This document shows, in pieces, positions 1 to 8,268 of a stretch of 64,000 bases of DNA; position 1 is the first letter of the stretch, and each line of letters starts with the position of its first letter. The notes below the pieces were generated by a model. The model was not told the DNA's origin. It searched no databases and saw only the letters and a program-made list of their open reading frames with translations. The DNA is from Bilifractor porci (lineage in GTDB: Bacteria; Bacillota; Clostridia; Lachnospirales; Lachnospiraceae), in contig NZ_VUMV01000010.1 of assembly GCF_009696005.1 (NCBI RefSeq), positions 1 through 64,000 of the forward strand, read 5' to 3'. Made by a program: the position numbers and the translations under genes.

Positions 1-106
1 TTCGAAAGAAGTAAGACCCCTTGAAGACGACGAGGTAGATAGGGCAGAGGTGGAAGTGCAGCAATGCATGGAGCTGACTGTTACTAATCGGTCGAGGGCT
101 AGATCA
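1..106 (+). rRNA. 23S ribosomal RNA, 3' end (partial)
   Basis: The first ~106 bases match the conserved 3' terminus of bacterial 23S rRNA: the GACGACGAGGTAGATAGG stretch near position 28 and the terminal GTTACTAATCGGTCGAGG near position 80. The gene begins outside the window. The exact 3' end is estimated from homology. No 5S rRNA follows; about 165 bases of purine-rich spacer lead directly to tRNA-Asn. Confidence 0.93.
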
Positions 107-271
107 GGGAAGCGCGGAAGCGGAGCAAAAGAAGCGAAGCGGAGGCGTGGAGCGGTTCATGGAATTGCGGGACGTTTGGAAAGAGTATATGCAGTTTTGA
201 AGGTACGGAAGACGGCCGGAAGGCCGCAGGAAGTACCGGGAGCGCGGAAGGGAAACGGAAGCGTGGAATAA

Positions 272-343
272 TCCTCGATAGCTCAATGGTAGAGCATTCG
301 GCTGTTAACCGAAGGGTTGTTGGTTCGAGCCCAACTCGGGGAG
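272..343 (+). tRNA. tRNA-Asn (anticodon GTT)
   Basis: A full cloverleaf can be drawn. The acceptor arm TCCTCGA (272-278) pairs with TCGGGGA (336-342), there is a D arm with AGCTCAATGGTAGAGC, the anticodon loop CTGTTAA has GTT at 304-306, and the T arm contains GGTTCGAGCC. CCA is not encoded. It is the first of three tRNAs after the 23S gene, probably in the same rRNA operon transcript. Confidence 0.96.
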
Positions 344-389
344 CTTTTTAAGTCCGGGAGATATTCTCTTCGGATTTAATATAAAATAT

Positions 390-461
390 GGCTCCGTGGT
401 CAAGCGGTCAAGACATCGCCCTTTCACGGCGGTAACACGGGTTCAATTCCCGTCGGAGTCA
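390..461 (+). tRNA. tRNA-Glu (anticodon TTC)
   Basis: Acceptor GGCTCCG (390-396) pairs with CGGAGTC (454-460). The anticodon loop CTTTCAC carries TTC at 423-425 and the T arm contains GGTTCAATTCC. CCA is not encoded. It lies 46 bases after tRNA-Asn. Confidence 0.96.
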
Positions 462-467
462 TTATAT

Positions 468-539
468 GGCGTGGTAGCCAAGTGGTAAGGCAATGGTCTG
501 CAACACCAGTATGCGCCGGTTCAAATCCGGCCCACGCCT
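468..539 (+). tRNA. tRNA-Cys (anticodon GCA)
   Basis: Acceptor GGCGTGG (468-474) pairs with CCACGCC (532-538). The anticodon loop CTGCAAC carries GCA at 500-502 and the T arm contains GGTTCAAATCC. It starts only 6 bases after tRNA-Glu and is followed by a terminator. Confidence 0.96.
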
Positions 540-545
540 CTGATA

Positions 546-576
546 AAGTCTCTTATATTTATAAGGGACTTTTTGT
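546..576 (+). terminator. Intrinsic terminator of the rRNA-tRNA operon
   Basis: An 11-bp stem AAGTCTCTTAT / ATAAGGGACTT (one G-T pair) with a 4-base loop runs into TTTTTGTTTT. It sits directly after tRNA-Cys. Confidence 0.88.
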
Positions 577-769
577 TTTAATATTTTATGCTTTTAAAGT
601 TTCATAACCTGCGGAACGAAGCTTTTTATCAGCAATTCCTTTCTTTTTTGGTCATTTCTGAATATCCTACAGGATATTTCTGTTTCCTATGGCATCCCAC
701 CCTGAATTGTTTTAAAATAAATACATCCGGAATCTTTTCAGGTCAGCCAGGGGAGGGAAAGGTGGCTTT

Positions 770-2095
770 ATGGTGAACAGTCGGGAATGGGACAGGATGA
801 TAGAGGGAAAACTCTACAGTCCGGAGAAGCTTGGCGATCCGTCCTTTCATAAAATAAAAAAGGCACAGAAACGCTTTAATGAGTGCGAATACTGGAAAGA
901 CAGCAAAGAGCTGAAAAAATTAAAAAAGCATTTTATGCGTGCTCCGGACGATATGGTGCTTATTCCGCCGGTCTATTTTGACCATGGCAACCGAGTCTCC
1001 TTTGGCCGCCAGTTCTATGCCAATGCCGGGCTGACCATTCTGGATGAGAACCGGGTGACGTTTGGCGACAGAGTTTTTCTGGGACCTCATGTGTCCATTT
1101 TTACCGCCGGTCATCCCATAGATTCCGGCGTGCGGGCCAGAAATGTAGAATTTTCCAAACCAGTCAGCATCGGATCTGATGTCTGGATCGGAGGAAATGC
1201 GGTTATCAATCCGGGTATTACCATCGGAAACGATGTAGTTATCGGATCCGGGTCTGTAGTCACGCGTGACATTCCGGATCATGTGGTTGCGGCAGGAAAT
1301 CCCTGTCGAGTCCTGCGGCAGATTACAGAGGAGGACAGGCGGATCTGGGAAAAAGAATATAGAGATTACCTGGGAATGAATCCAAAAAACACTCCGGATT
1401 GCGGCAATCAGGAAAATGTTCATACGGATAACAGAAATTTGAACATCCACACTTCGGATAGTGGAAATTTGAATACCGAAAATCCGGTAAACTACATTCT
1501 GGAAAATGAAAATCCTGTAAACCGCACTTCGGAGAATGAAAATCCGGTAAACTACACTCCGGAGAATGAAAATCTGGTAAACTACACCCCGGAAAATGAA
1601 AATGCGGATAACTGCACTCCGGATAACGGAGATTCGGACATCGAAGAACAGACGAAGAAACATAAGAAAAAGAAACCGGAGGAAATGACCGATCACGAGC
1701 TGCTGGCCGCCCTTCTAAAATCGCAGAAATCAGATACCAGATTCCAAAAAGCGGCAGCCGTCGGCACGTTTCTTCTGGCGGCAGTGTTTGCGATTGCTTT
1801 TGCCATTCTGATTCCGCAGGTAACACTCACCCTGCAGAATGCGGACAAAGCGCTGGACCAGGTGCAGGTTCTTGCGGGTCAGGCACAGGATTCCCTTGAC
1901 AATGTAAACGGTCTGGTGGACTCGGCGCAGCATTCGCTGTCCGGAATTGATCAGGTTGTCTCGGACAACACGGAAACGATCACAGAGGTCACACAGAGAC
2001 TCGGAAAAATAGATTTTGACAAACTAGATCAGTCTATCGACGATCTTGCGGAAGTTGTCAAAACCCTGTCGGAGGTGACAAGCCTGTTCCGATAA
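770..2095 (+). CDS. Sugar O-acetyltransferase fused to a membrane-anchored coiled coil
   Basis: 441 aa. Residues ~5-205 form a maltose/galactoside acetyltransferase-type left-handed beta-helix (Maa/LacA family, acetyl-CoA to a sugar hydroxyl): the N-terminal MIEGKLYSP segment, hexapeptide repeats, and TAGHP near residue 115 containing the expected catalytic His. Unlike the usual ~190-200 aa enzymes it continues with an Asn-rich linker holding five 10-residue repeats (237-286), a Lys-rich stretch, a membrane segment near 328-350 (VGTFLLAAVFAIAFAILIP), and an Ala/Asp/Leu-rich helical tail of ~90 residues likely to form a coiled coil. An SD GGAGGGAAAGG precedes the ATG. The acetyltransferase call is firm; what the tail does, and the substrate, are unknown. 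Confidence 0.85.
   Translation: MVNSREWDRMIEGKLYSPEKLGDPSFHKIKKAQKRFNECEYWKDSKELKKLKKHFMRAPDDMVLIPPVYFDHGNRVSFGRQFYANAGLTILDENRVTFGDRVFLGPHVSIFTAGHPIDSGVRARNVEFSKPVSIGSDVWIGGNAVINPGITIGNDVVIGSGSVVTRDIPDHVVAAGNPCRVLRQITEEDRRIWEKEYRDYLGMNPKNTPDCGNQENVHTDNRNLNIHTSDSGNLNTENPVNYILENENPVNRTSENENPVNYTPENENLVNYTPENENADNCTPDNGDSDIEEQTKKHKKKKPEEMTDHELLAALLKSQKSDTRFQKAAAVGTFLLAAVFAIAFAILIPQVTLTLQNADKALDQVQVLAGQAQDSLDNVNGLVDSAQHSLSGIDQVVSDNTETITEVTQRLGKIDFDKLDQSIDDLAEVVKTLSEVTSLFR
1478..1627 (+). repeat. Five tandem 30-bp coding repeats (ENPVNYTPEN-type)
   Basis: Five in-frame 30-bp units encode decapeptides such as ENPVNYILEN, ENPVNRTSEN, ENPVNYTPEN and ENLVNYTPEN, ending with a diverged ENADNCTPDN. 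They form a flexible Asn/Pro/Glu-rich spacer between the acetyltransferase domain and the membrane segment. Looser copies appear just upstream. Confidence 0.9.
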
Positions 2096-2121
2096 AAGCT
2101 CTTGCGCAGCAGGGGCTTTTT
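2094..2121 (+). terminator. Intrinsic terminator after the acetyltransferase gene
   Basis: Stem AAAAGCTCTTG / CAGGGGCTTTT with a 5-base loop and a T run. It overlaps the stop codon. Confidence 0.8.
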
Positions 2122-2242
2122 ATGCTATACTTTTCAAGCTGTTTAGAAAACACGTACGGCAATTCGCGGAATGGTGCCTTCTTAAGAAGGTTCTCCGTGA
2201 GCGGAACCGTGCGGAAGAACAAAACCAAAAAGGAGAAACAAA
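2102..2242 (+). promoter_or_regulatory. Promoter and leader of rpsB-tsf
   Basis: A plausible promoter is TTGCGC (2102) with TATACT (2126-2131), spaced 18 bp and overlapping the upstream terminator. The ~100-nt leader contains a perfect palindrome CCTTCTTAAGAAGG (2177-2190) inside a longer foldable region, then the SD AAGGAG. An S2-binding autoregulatory leader is possible but not demonstrable here. Confidence 0.4.
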
Positions 2243-3001
2243 ATGAGCGTACTTTCTATGAAGCAGTTACTTGAGGCCGGTGTGCATTTCGGACACCTTA
2301 CAAGAAGATGGAACCCCAAGATGGCTCCGTATATCTATACAGAGCGCAACGGGATCTATATTATTGATCTGCAGAAATCTGTAGGAATGGTAGACGATGC
2401 CTATAACGCGATCGGCGACATTGTCGCAAACGGCGGCAGAATCCTGTTCGTAGGAACAAAGAAACAGGCGCAGGACACCATCAAGAACGAAGCAGAGCGT
2501 TGCGGAGAATTCTATGTAAACGAGAGATGGCTCGGCGGAATGCTGACCAACTTCAAGACAGTCCAGACCCGTATTGAGAGACTGAAAGAAATCGAGAGAA
2601 TGGAAGAGGACGGTACTTTCGACGTTCTTCCGAAGAAAGAGGTTATCGGTCTCCGGAAAGAGATGGATAAGCTGCAGAGAAACATCGGCGGTATCAAGGA
2701 AATGAAGAACCTGCCGGATGCGATCTTTGTCGTAGATCCGAAGAAGGAAAGAATCTGCGTGTCCGAAGCGCATGCCCTTGGTATTCCGCTGATCGGTATC
2801 TGCGATACAAACTGCGATCCGGAAGAGCTTGATTATGTAATTCCGGGAAATGATGACGCGATTCGTGCCGTAAAACTGCTGGTTTCCAAGATGGCAGACG
2901 CCGTAATCGAGGCAAAGCAGGGCATGATGAACGAGGTTTCCGATGAGGAAGCAGAAGCTGCGGCTGTGGCGGCAGAAGGTGCTGCAGAGGATGCGGAATA
3001 A
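2243..3001 (+). CDS. rpsB: 30S ribosomal protein S2
   Basis: 252 aa, normal length plus a short acidic Ala/Glu tail. The N-terminal [20 protein letters not shown] and the internal [12 protein letters not shown] and [18 protein letters not shown] segments are diagnostic of S2, which sits on the 30S platform and is needed for S1 and mRNA docking. SD AAGGAGAAACAAA precedes the ATG. It is followed by tsf after 39 bases, the near-universal rpsB-tsf order. Confidence 0.98.
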   Translation: MSVLSMKQLLEAGVHFGHLTRRWNPKMAPYIYTERNGIYIIDLQKSVGMVDDAYNAIGDIVANGGRILFVGTKKQAQDTIKNEAERCGEFYVNERWLGGMLTNFKTVQTRIERLKEIERMEEDGTFDVLPKKEVIGLRKEMDKLQRNIGGIKEMKNLPDAIFVVDPKKERICVSEAHALGIPLIGICDTNCDPEELDYVIPGNDDAIRAVKLLVSKMADAVIEAKQGMMNEVSDEEAEAAAVAAEGAAEDAE

Positions 3002-3040
3002 AAAGATAACAGTAAACGGAACGGATAGGAGATAAAAGCA

Positions 3041-3982
3041 ATGGCAATCAAAGCTTCCCAGGTAAAAGAGTTAAGAGAGTTGACCGGCGCAGGCATGATG
3101 GACTGCAAGAAGGCCCTTACCGAGACAGACGGAGATATGGACAAGGCAGTCGAGTGGCTGCGTGAGAACGGCATGGCCAAAGCTCAGAAAAAGGCCGGCC
3201 GTATCGCGGCAGAAGGAATTGTTATGTTCAAAAGCACCGACGACGGAAAGAAAGCAGCTGTGGTCGAGGTTAATTCCGAGACCGATTTCGCGTCCAAGAA
3301 TGAGACTTTCCGTGAGTATGTGGCACAGGTTGCAGATCAGGCGCTTACAACTTCCGCAAAGGATATCGATGCGTTCCTGGCAGAGCCCTGGAAATTCGAT
3401 ACCGCCAAGACCGTAAAAGAAGCGCTGGACGCAGAGATCGCTGTCATCAGCGAGAATATGCATATCCGTCGTTTCGCCCAGGTAGAGGAGCAGAACGGAT
3501 TCGTTGCCACCTACAATCATGCAGATGGAAAAATCGGTGTCCTGGTCGATGTTGAGACCGATGTGGTTAATGATGCGGTGAAGGAAATGGCCAAAAACGT
3601 GGCAATGCAGATCGCAGCCATGAGACCGCAGTACACCGATAACAGCGAGGTTCCTGCCGATTACATTCAGAAGGAGACAGAAATTCTCCGCGCTGCAATC
3701 ATGAACGACCCGAAGGAGTCCCAGAAACCGGAGAAGGTTATCGAGGGCATGCTGAAGGGACGTGTCAACAAAGAGCTGAAGGAAATCGTTCTGCTGGATC
3801 AGGTCTATGTTAAGGCCGAGGACGGCAAGCAGTCTGTCGCAAAATATGTTGAGCAGGTTGCCAAGGCAAACAGCGCCAAGATTACCATCAAAGGCTTTGT
3901 ACGTTTTGAGACCGGCGAGGGACTGGAGAAGAAGAACGAGGATTTTGCCGCAGAAGTTGCCGCACAGGCAGCAGGCAAATAA
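3041..3982 (+). CDS. tsf: Elongation factor Ts
   Basis: 313 aa. EF-Ts recharges EF-Tu by GDP/GTP exchange. The N-terminal UBA-like region LRELTGAGMMDCKKAL, the core sequence FKSTDDGKKAAVVEVNSETD with the TDF-type residues that insert into EF-Tu, and the C-terminal dimerisation part are all present. Length is typical for Clostridia. A strong terminator follows, so rpsB-tsf is a two-gene operon. Confidence 0.98.
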   Translation: MAIKASQVKELRELTGAGMMDCKKALTETDGDMDKAVEWLRENGMAKAQKKAGRIAAEGIVMFKSTDDGKKAAVVEVNSETDFASKNETFREYVAQVADQALTTSAKDIDAFLAEPWKFDTAKTVKEALDAEIAVISENMHIRRFAQVEEQNGFVATYNHADGKIGVLVDVETDVVNDAVKEMAKNVAMQIAAMRPQYTDNSEVPADYIQKETEILRAAIMNDPKESQKPEKVIEGMLKGRVNKELKEIVLLDQVYVKAEDGKQSVAKYVEQVAKANSAKITIKGFVRFETGEGLEKKNEDFAAEVAAQAAGK

Positions 3983-4017
3983 TCTGCTTTCCGAATGGAA
4001 GAAAGAAAAAGTTCATC

Positions 4018-4052
4018 AAGGGGTTTGCACATGCCAGTGCAGACCCCTTTTA
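4018..4052 (+). terminator. Intrinsic terminator of rpsB-tsf
   Basis: GGGGTTTGCAC / GTGCAGACCCC stem with a 6-base loop followed by TTTT. Confidence 0.9.
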
Positions 4053-4100
4053 AGTTCACGCGCGGGACAGTAACTTTGTATCTTTCCGTCACTTTGTCGG

Positions 4101-4128
4101 TTGTAATTTACTTATAATCCGTTATAAT
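4101..4128 (+). promoter_or_regulatory. Promoter for the first cobalamin-riboswitch operon
   Basis: TTGTAA (4101-4106) and TATAAT (4123-4128) with a 16-bp spacer. The start site would fall just ahead of the riboswitch P1 stem. Confidence 0.6.
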
Positions 4129-4145
4129 AAAGAAATTGAGCAGAT

Positions 4146-4313
4146 GTTTATCAGTGCCGTCTATGACGGATAATAGGGAATCAGGTGTAAAACCTGAGCG
4201 ATCCGGTCACTGTAAGCAGCGAGCTAACCGCGGAATGCCATTGCATTGCACAAAGGAATGTGAGAAGGCGCGGGGCGCGTCCGAGCTGCAAGCCAGGAAA
4301 CCTGCTGATAATC
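4146..4313 (+). ncRNA. Cobalamin riboswitch 1
   Basis: The P1 stem TTATCAG (4148-4154) / CTGATAA (4305-4311) closes the element. Inside are the conserved GGGAATCAGGTGTAAAACCTG block, GTCACTGTAAGCAGCGAG, and the B12 box AGCCAGGAAACCTGC (4291-4305). These are the hallmarks of the AdoCbl/cobalamin family. A terminator hairpin 90 bases downstream suggests transcription attenuation when cobalamin is bound, so the surface-receptor operon would be made in B12 limitation. Confidence 0.93.
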
Positions 4314-4404
4314 CATAGAACCCGATTGTGCTTCCAGGGAAAGCAGAATCCTGAGAGAAATTTTCCGGGCAGGCAGAATGCCTGTCCGCTGGATATTTCT
4401 ATCT

Positions 4405-4435
4405 GGCATGTGCTTTTCCGGCGCATGCCTTTTTT
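4405..4435 (+). terminator. Riboswitch-controlled terminator
   Basis: A perfect 9-bp stem (one G-U) GGCATGTGC / GCGCATGCC with a 7-base loop and six T. It lies between riboswitch 1 and the first ORF. An upstream hairpin (GGGCAGGCA / TGCCTGTCC, ~4369-4387) may be part of the switching region. Confidence 0.85.
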
Positions 4436-4524
4436 CGGGCAAAAAAGCGGCTGGGTGCTGCTTTTGGAATGATCTGTTAAATATTTGGAAGTCGGTAAAA
4501 CTGCATCTAAGGGGGAAGCCATCT

Positions 4525-7500
4525 ATGAAGAAAAAAAATGGAAAACAATATCTGGCAGTGCTGCTTTCTGCAGGAATGGCTCTGTCCGGGGCTGTGCCTG
4601 CATGGGGCGAGGAAAGCCAGCCGGTACAGCCCCGGACAGAGCAAACTGCAGAGGGACAGGAAAGCGGTTCTGTGGAAGTCGGGAATACCGTACAGGAGCA
4701 GCCTGGAAATGCACAGACAGTGGAGAATTCTGTGACAGACACACCTTCTTCTTCAGCAGAGACTCCTGCTTCATCAGCAGCGGGAAGTTCTGATATGGCT
4801 GCTGCAGACAGCGCGGCAACAGGAACTGATGCGCAGGATGAGGAAAAGAAAACAGAAGCAGCTGAAAATACGGCGGATTCTGGTCAGAATGCGGGCAGAA
4901 TTTCCGTGACCGCTGTTGCCATTAAGGACAGCCGGAATAAGATTGCTAAAAATACAGAGGGACAAGATACACTTCTTCTGAACACTGGAGATACCGAGCA
5001 GGATCGGCTGATCGCTGAAATCACGCCAGCGGATGCAGCCGACCATACGGTTACTTGGAAATCTGAGGATGAATCCATAGTCAAAGTGGATGCGGACGGA
5101 AAACTGACGGCAGTCAGGGAAGGTACTGCAGAGATTACTGTGAAAGCCGCAGACGGCGGGTACAGTGCGTCTCTGCTCGTAACGGTGCAGGCTGCCAAAG
5201 AAAATTCTTCTGCGAAAGATAGCGGAAAACAGGGATCTGCATCAGCGAAAACAGAGGAAACGCAGCCAGCGGGAGATGACGCCGGAAACGACACAGAGGA
5301 TTCGGACAATAAGAAACAGGAAAATTCCGCCTCTGTGATCTCGGTTTCTGCGGCAGAAGGAGTGGAAGCGCTTTTGCAGGAAGAACCGAAGATTCTGGCG
5401 CTGAGAAGTTTTATGATGGCCGCTCCGGAAACGGCCGATGCAGCTGGAGAAAGCAGTTTTGAGCCGGCTGGTTATGATAACAGTACAACGCTTGCAGACG
5501 GGACGTATCAGCCTACGGATCAGAAAATGCCGACGAACCGCAAAGGAAAGCAAATTCTCTCCTGCGATAAGATTCTGGTGAATAACGGAAAGGCATTTGC
5601 GGTTCTGACTGCCAATTCCGGATTTACTACTTACTATGAGGGGACTGCGCCTGAGAAAGCCGACGATCAGCCGGAAAATGCTTCAGCAGGATTCTATAAA
5701 TTCAGTAGTGGAAGACAAGTAACAGTTCCGGTTGCGCTGAATTCGGAAATGAAATTTTCCGCTTATAACCCCTCGATGGGAAAGTGGTTTCCTTATAGCT
5801 TTACAGTTTATCTGGAAAATACGGAACAGCCGGAATTTGATAATACCACAACGCTGCAGGACGGAGAGTATCCGGGAAGTGATGAACCGATATCTGCATC
5901 GGCGCACGGAAAAGTTTATTGTGATCAGATTGTTGTAAAGGATGGAAAGGCAAAAGCGCATATTTACTTTACCAGCTCGAAATATACTCACGTATATATC
6001 GGCGCGGCGGCCGGTTATGAGCAAAATACAATAGATCCTGGGAAAGTGAAGAAGGAGCTTGCCAATCTCCTGAATGACAAGGAAAGGACAATTCCGACAA
6101 GCCTGGAGGTAATCGATGGTTCCACTGTAAGTGCGGCCTGGATTCCGGTAAAGCTTAATACGCCCATGACATTTTCCGGCAGAAACACCGGTATGGAAGG
6201 GAGGGTTCTTTGGAAAACTTATAACGATATTACTTTCCGCGCTGAAGATAAAAAGATGAATCTCTCCGTCTCCGTGCAGGATGAGAATGGTAACGCCATT
6301 CCCGCGGATGTTACTGTTGCGGAAGGAAGCCAGACATTCTCTGCGAAGGAGGGAAAATATTCGTTGACCGTAGGAGCTGCTTACACCATTTCCGCATCCG
6401 CGGACGGGTATGAATCATCCAGTGTTTCCTACACGGCGGCGGACACTGCGGAAGATTCGATTACCCTTACCTTGAAGAAAAAAACGCAGGAAAGCGGCTT
6501 TCGGACAGGAGCGCTGACAATTAAAAAGACCCCCGCAATGTTTAAGATCGTTTCTGCTTCGATGGAAGGAACGGAGAATAACCGGAAGCTCAGAATTGCG
6601 CTGAACGGAATATCCTATACGCAGTTGTTCAGGGGATCTCAGGCGGATGCGGCAAAATCAGACAGCGCAGCCAGAATCGGTTATTCTGTGAATCAGAGCG
6701 GAAAATACGAGTTTGTGATTCCTGTGACAGAAAAAGACGGAACATTTTCTCTGGCAGCGCTTTCCAAAAACAGAAACGCATGGTATGCGCGGACGATTAC
6801 ACTGGATCAGTCGAATATGACTATTTCCTGTGAGGCTATGGACTGGCAGTCGGATCCTTATAAGCCGGTAGCAGATGGAACCGGAAAGCAGCAGGGAGAA
6901 AGCGGCGGCCAGGGCGGCAGTCAGAGCAGCTCAGGCAGTGGAAAAAATACTTCATCCGGCAGTACAACAAACACAGCAGAAAGCACAAAGGGTGCAACCA
7001 GCGGCGGAAATGCAGTGGGTAAGTACCGCTTCTCTTATTCCGGAGGTTCTGGCAGAGCAGTTATCTCCTGCAGTAAAGTGGAAATTGTAAATGGGCAGGC
7101 CTACGCGACAATTACATTCTCCAGGGCAAAAGGAGGTACATCCAGCTACACGGCGGTCCGTGTGGGAGGAAGAACCTATAACGGATTCAACACCTTTACC
7201 ATACCGGTGACTCTGAACGGAAATACAGCAATCAGCGCTCTGACATCAGCCATGTCGGCGGAGCACTGGATTGATTATACCCTGTATATCGGAGAATCCG
7301 GCAGCAGCGAGACCGGGACTTCTGTTAAGGATTCCACGAAAGTGCTGGATGAGAAAGCACCTGAGATAACGGGAATCAAGAGTACCGGGGAGACAGAAAT
7401 TACTTATTCCGACAAACTGAAAATTTTTAACTATGAAAACGGCATCCATCTGATTGAGGTAAATCTGCTTGCGGACACCGCGAGAACTGATACCTCCGAC

Positions 7501-8268
7501 GATACAGAACAGACAGATGAGAGCACTTCTGAGAGTGGGAAGACAAAATCAGCAGATTCCTCAGAAGAATCTGCCGCCGCAGAGACAGATAACGTGGAAG
7601 AAGCCGGAAGTTCCACCGCTTCTGCGGTGAGTCCGGAAGAGAAAGAAGAGAAGCTTTACACCAATGCTATTGTGAAGTATCTTGTCGTTCCTGAGAATCA
7701 GGAAATTCCTGCCGGGCTGGAGAAGGATGTAATCATCATCCGTCAGCCTGCGGACAAGACCTTTGTCACGTCTCCAGAGGCGTTAAAAATACTGTCAGAG
7801 CTTGGAAAAACTGAGGATATTAAAGCCCTGGGTGTGGAGGATAACGATATTGAAGATGAATCTGTCCGCACTGCGTTAGAAAAAGAAGATGGCGAGGATG
7901 GCAAAATCTATCAGGCGGGTTCCTATGATAAATGGGATCTGAAGACGCTGATTAAGCAGGAAGCGAATTTCGCGATAGAGTCCTCGGAGATTCTTCCGCA
8001 GGAAGAGAAGACTGCGGATGAGGATATGAAATCCTTTGAAAAGCTTGCCTCCCAGGCGGTTCAGATGGATATGGCCATGTTTGTGGACAGAAGCGCCGAT
8101 GAGAAGAACGATCTGGCAAAGGCGGAATGGTACAAGGTATACGGAATTATTTTCGATGCACAAGATAAGGCAGAAGAGCTGTATAAGAAAGTAACGGACA
8201 GCGCATCGGAGCAGGAGAAAAAAGAAGCTGTTGAAGAATTAACAGCGGAGAAGAGCGTGAAAAAATGA
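4525..8268 (+). CDS. Large secreted receptor-like protein: Ig-like, NEAT-like and half binding-protein domains
   Basis: 1247 aa. The ATG at 4525 is chosen because an SD (AAGGGGGA) precedes it and a signal peptide follows (ends near AVPAWG); a longer in-frame ORF from 4378 would cover the terminator. Order: signal peptide 1-28; Ser/Glu linker; BIG_2 Ig-like domain ~124-222; two related beta-rich domains ~318-434 and ~438-575 (DGTY start, VPVxLN, then a Tyr-rich end, resembling NEAT haem-binding domains); carboxypeptidase-regulatory-like ~578-653; a further such module ~656-770; Gly/Ser linker; another ~829-928; then ~938-1225 resembling the first lobe of the binding protein encoded next. No LPXTG or C-terminal anchor is seen. 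Ligand capture under cobalamin control is inferred; NEAT identity is a pattern judgement. Confidence 0.7.
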   Translation: MKKKNGKQYLAVLLSAGMALSGAVPAWGEESQPVQPRTEQTAEGQESGSVEVGNTVQEQPGNAQTVENSVTDTPSSSAETPASSAAGSSDMAAADSAATGTDAQDEEKKTEAAENTADSGQNAGRISVTAVAIKDSRNKIAKNTEGQDTLLLNTGDTEQDRLIAEITPADAADHTVTWKSEDESIVKVDADGKLTAVREGTAEITVKAADGGYSASLLVTVQAAKENSSAKDSGKQGSASAKTEETQPAGDDAGNDTEDSDNKKQENSASVISVSAAEGVEALLQEEPKILALRSFMMAAPETADAAGESSFEPAGYDNSTTLADGTYQPTDQKMPTNRKGKQILSCDKILVNNGKAFAVLTANSGFTTYYEGTAPEKADDQPENASAGFYKFSSGRQVTVPVALNSEMKFSAYNPSMGKWFPYSFTVYLENTEQPEFDNTTTLQDGEYPGSDEPISASAHGKVYCDQIVVKDGKAKAHIYFTSSKYTHVYIGAAAGYEQNTIDPGKVKKELANLLNDKERTIPTSLEVIDGSTVSAAWIPVKLNTPMTFSGRNTGMEGRVLWKTYNDITFRAEDKKMNLSVSVQDENGNAIPADVTVAEGSQTFSAKEGKYSLTVGAAYTISASADGYESSSVSYTAADTAEDSITLTLKKKTQESGFRTGALTIKKTPAMFKIVSASMEGTENNRKLRIALNGISYTQLFRGSQADAAKSDSAARIGYSVNQSGKYEFVIPVTEKDGTFSLAALSKNRNAWYARTITLDQSNMTISCEAMDWQSDPYKPVADGTGKQQGESGGQGGSQSSSGSGKNTSSGSTTNTAESTKGATSGGNAVGKYRFSYSGGSGRAVISCSKVEIVNGQAYATITFSRAKGGTSSYTAVRVGGRTYNGFNTFTIPVTLNGNTAISALTSAMSAEHWIDYTLYIGESGSSETGTSVKDSTKVLDEKAPEITGIKSTGETEITYSDKLKIFNYENGIHLIEVNLLADTARTDTSDDTEQTDESTSESGKTKSADSSEESAAAETDNVEEAGSSTASAVSPEEKEEKLYTNAIVKYLVVPENQEIPAGLEKDVIIIRQPADKTFVTSPEALKILSELGKTEDIKALGVEDNDIEDESVRTALEKEDGEDGKIYQAGSYDKWDLKTLIKQEANFAIESSEILPQEEKTADEDMKSFEKLASQAVQMDMAMFVDRSADEKNDLAKAEWYKVYGIIFDAQDKAEELYKKVTDSASEQEKKEAVEELTAEKSVKK

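Noticed and set aside
50-286. ORFs over the rRNA-tRNA spacer
   Set aside because: They lie in the 23S 3' end and spacer and show no coding sequence pattern.
1478-1627. 30-bp repeats as a CRISPR array
   Set aside because: Units are directly adjacent without unique spacers and are in frame within a protein.
4378-4524. N-terminal extension of the large receptor
   Set aside because: Lies across the riboswitch terminator; the SD and signal peptide support ATG 4525.
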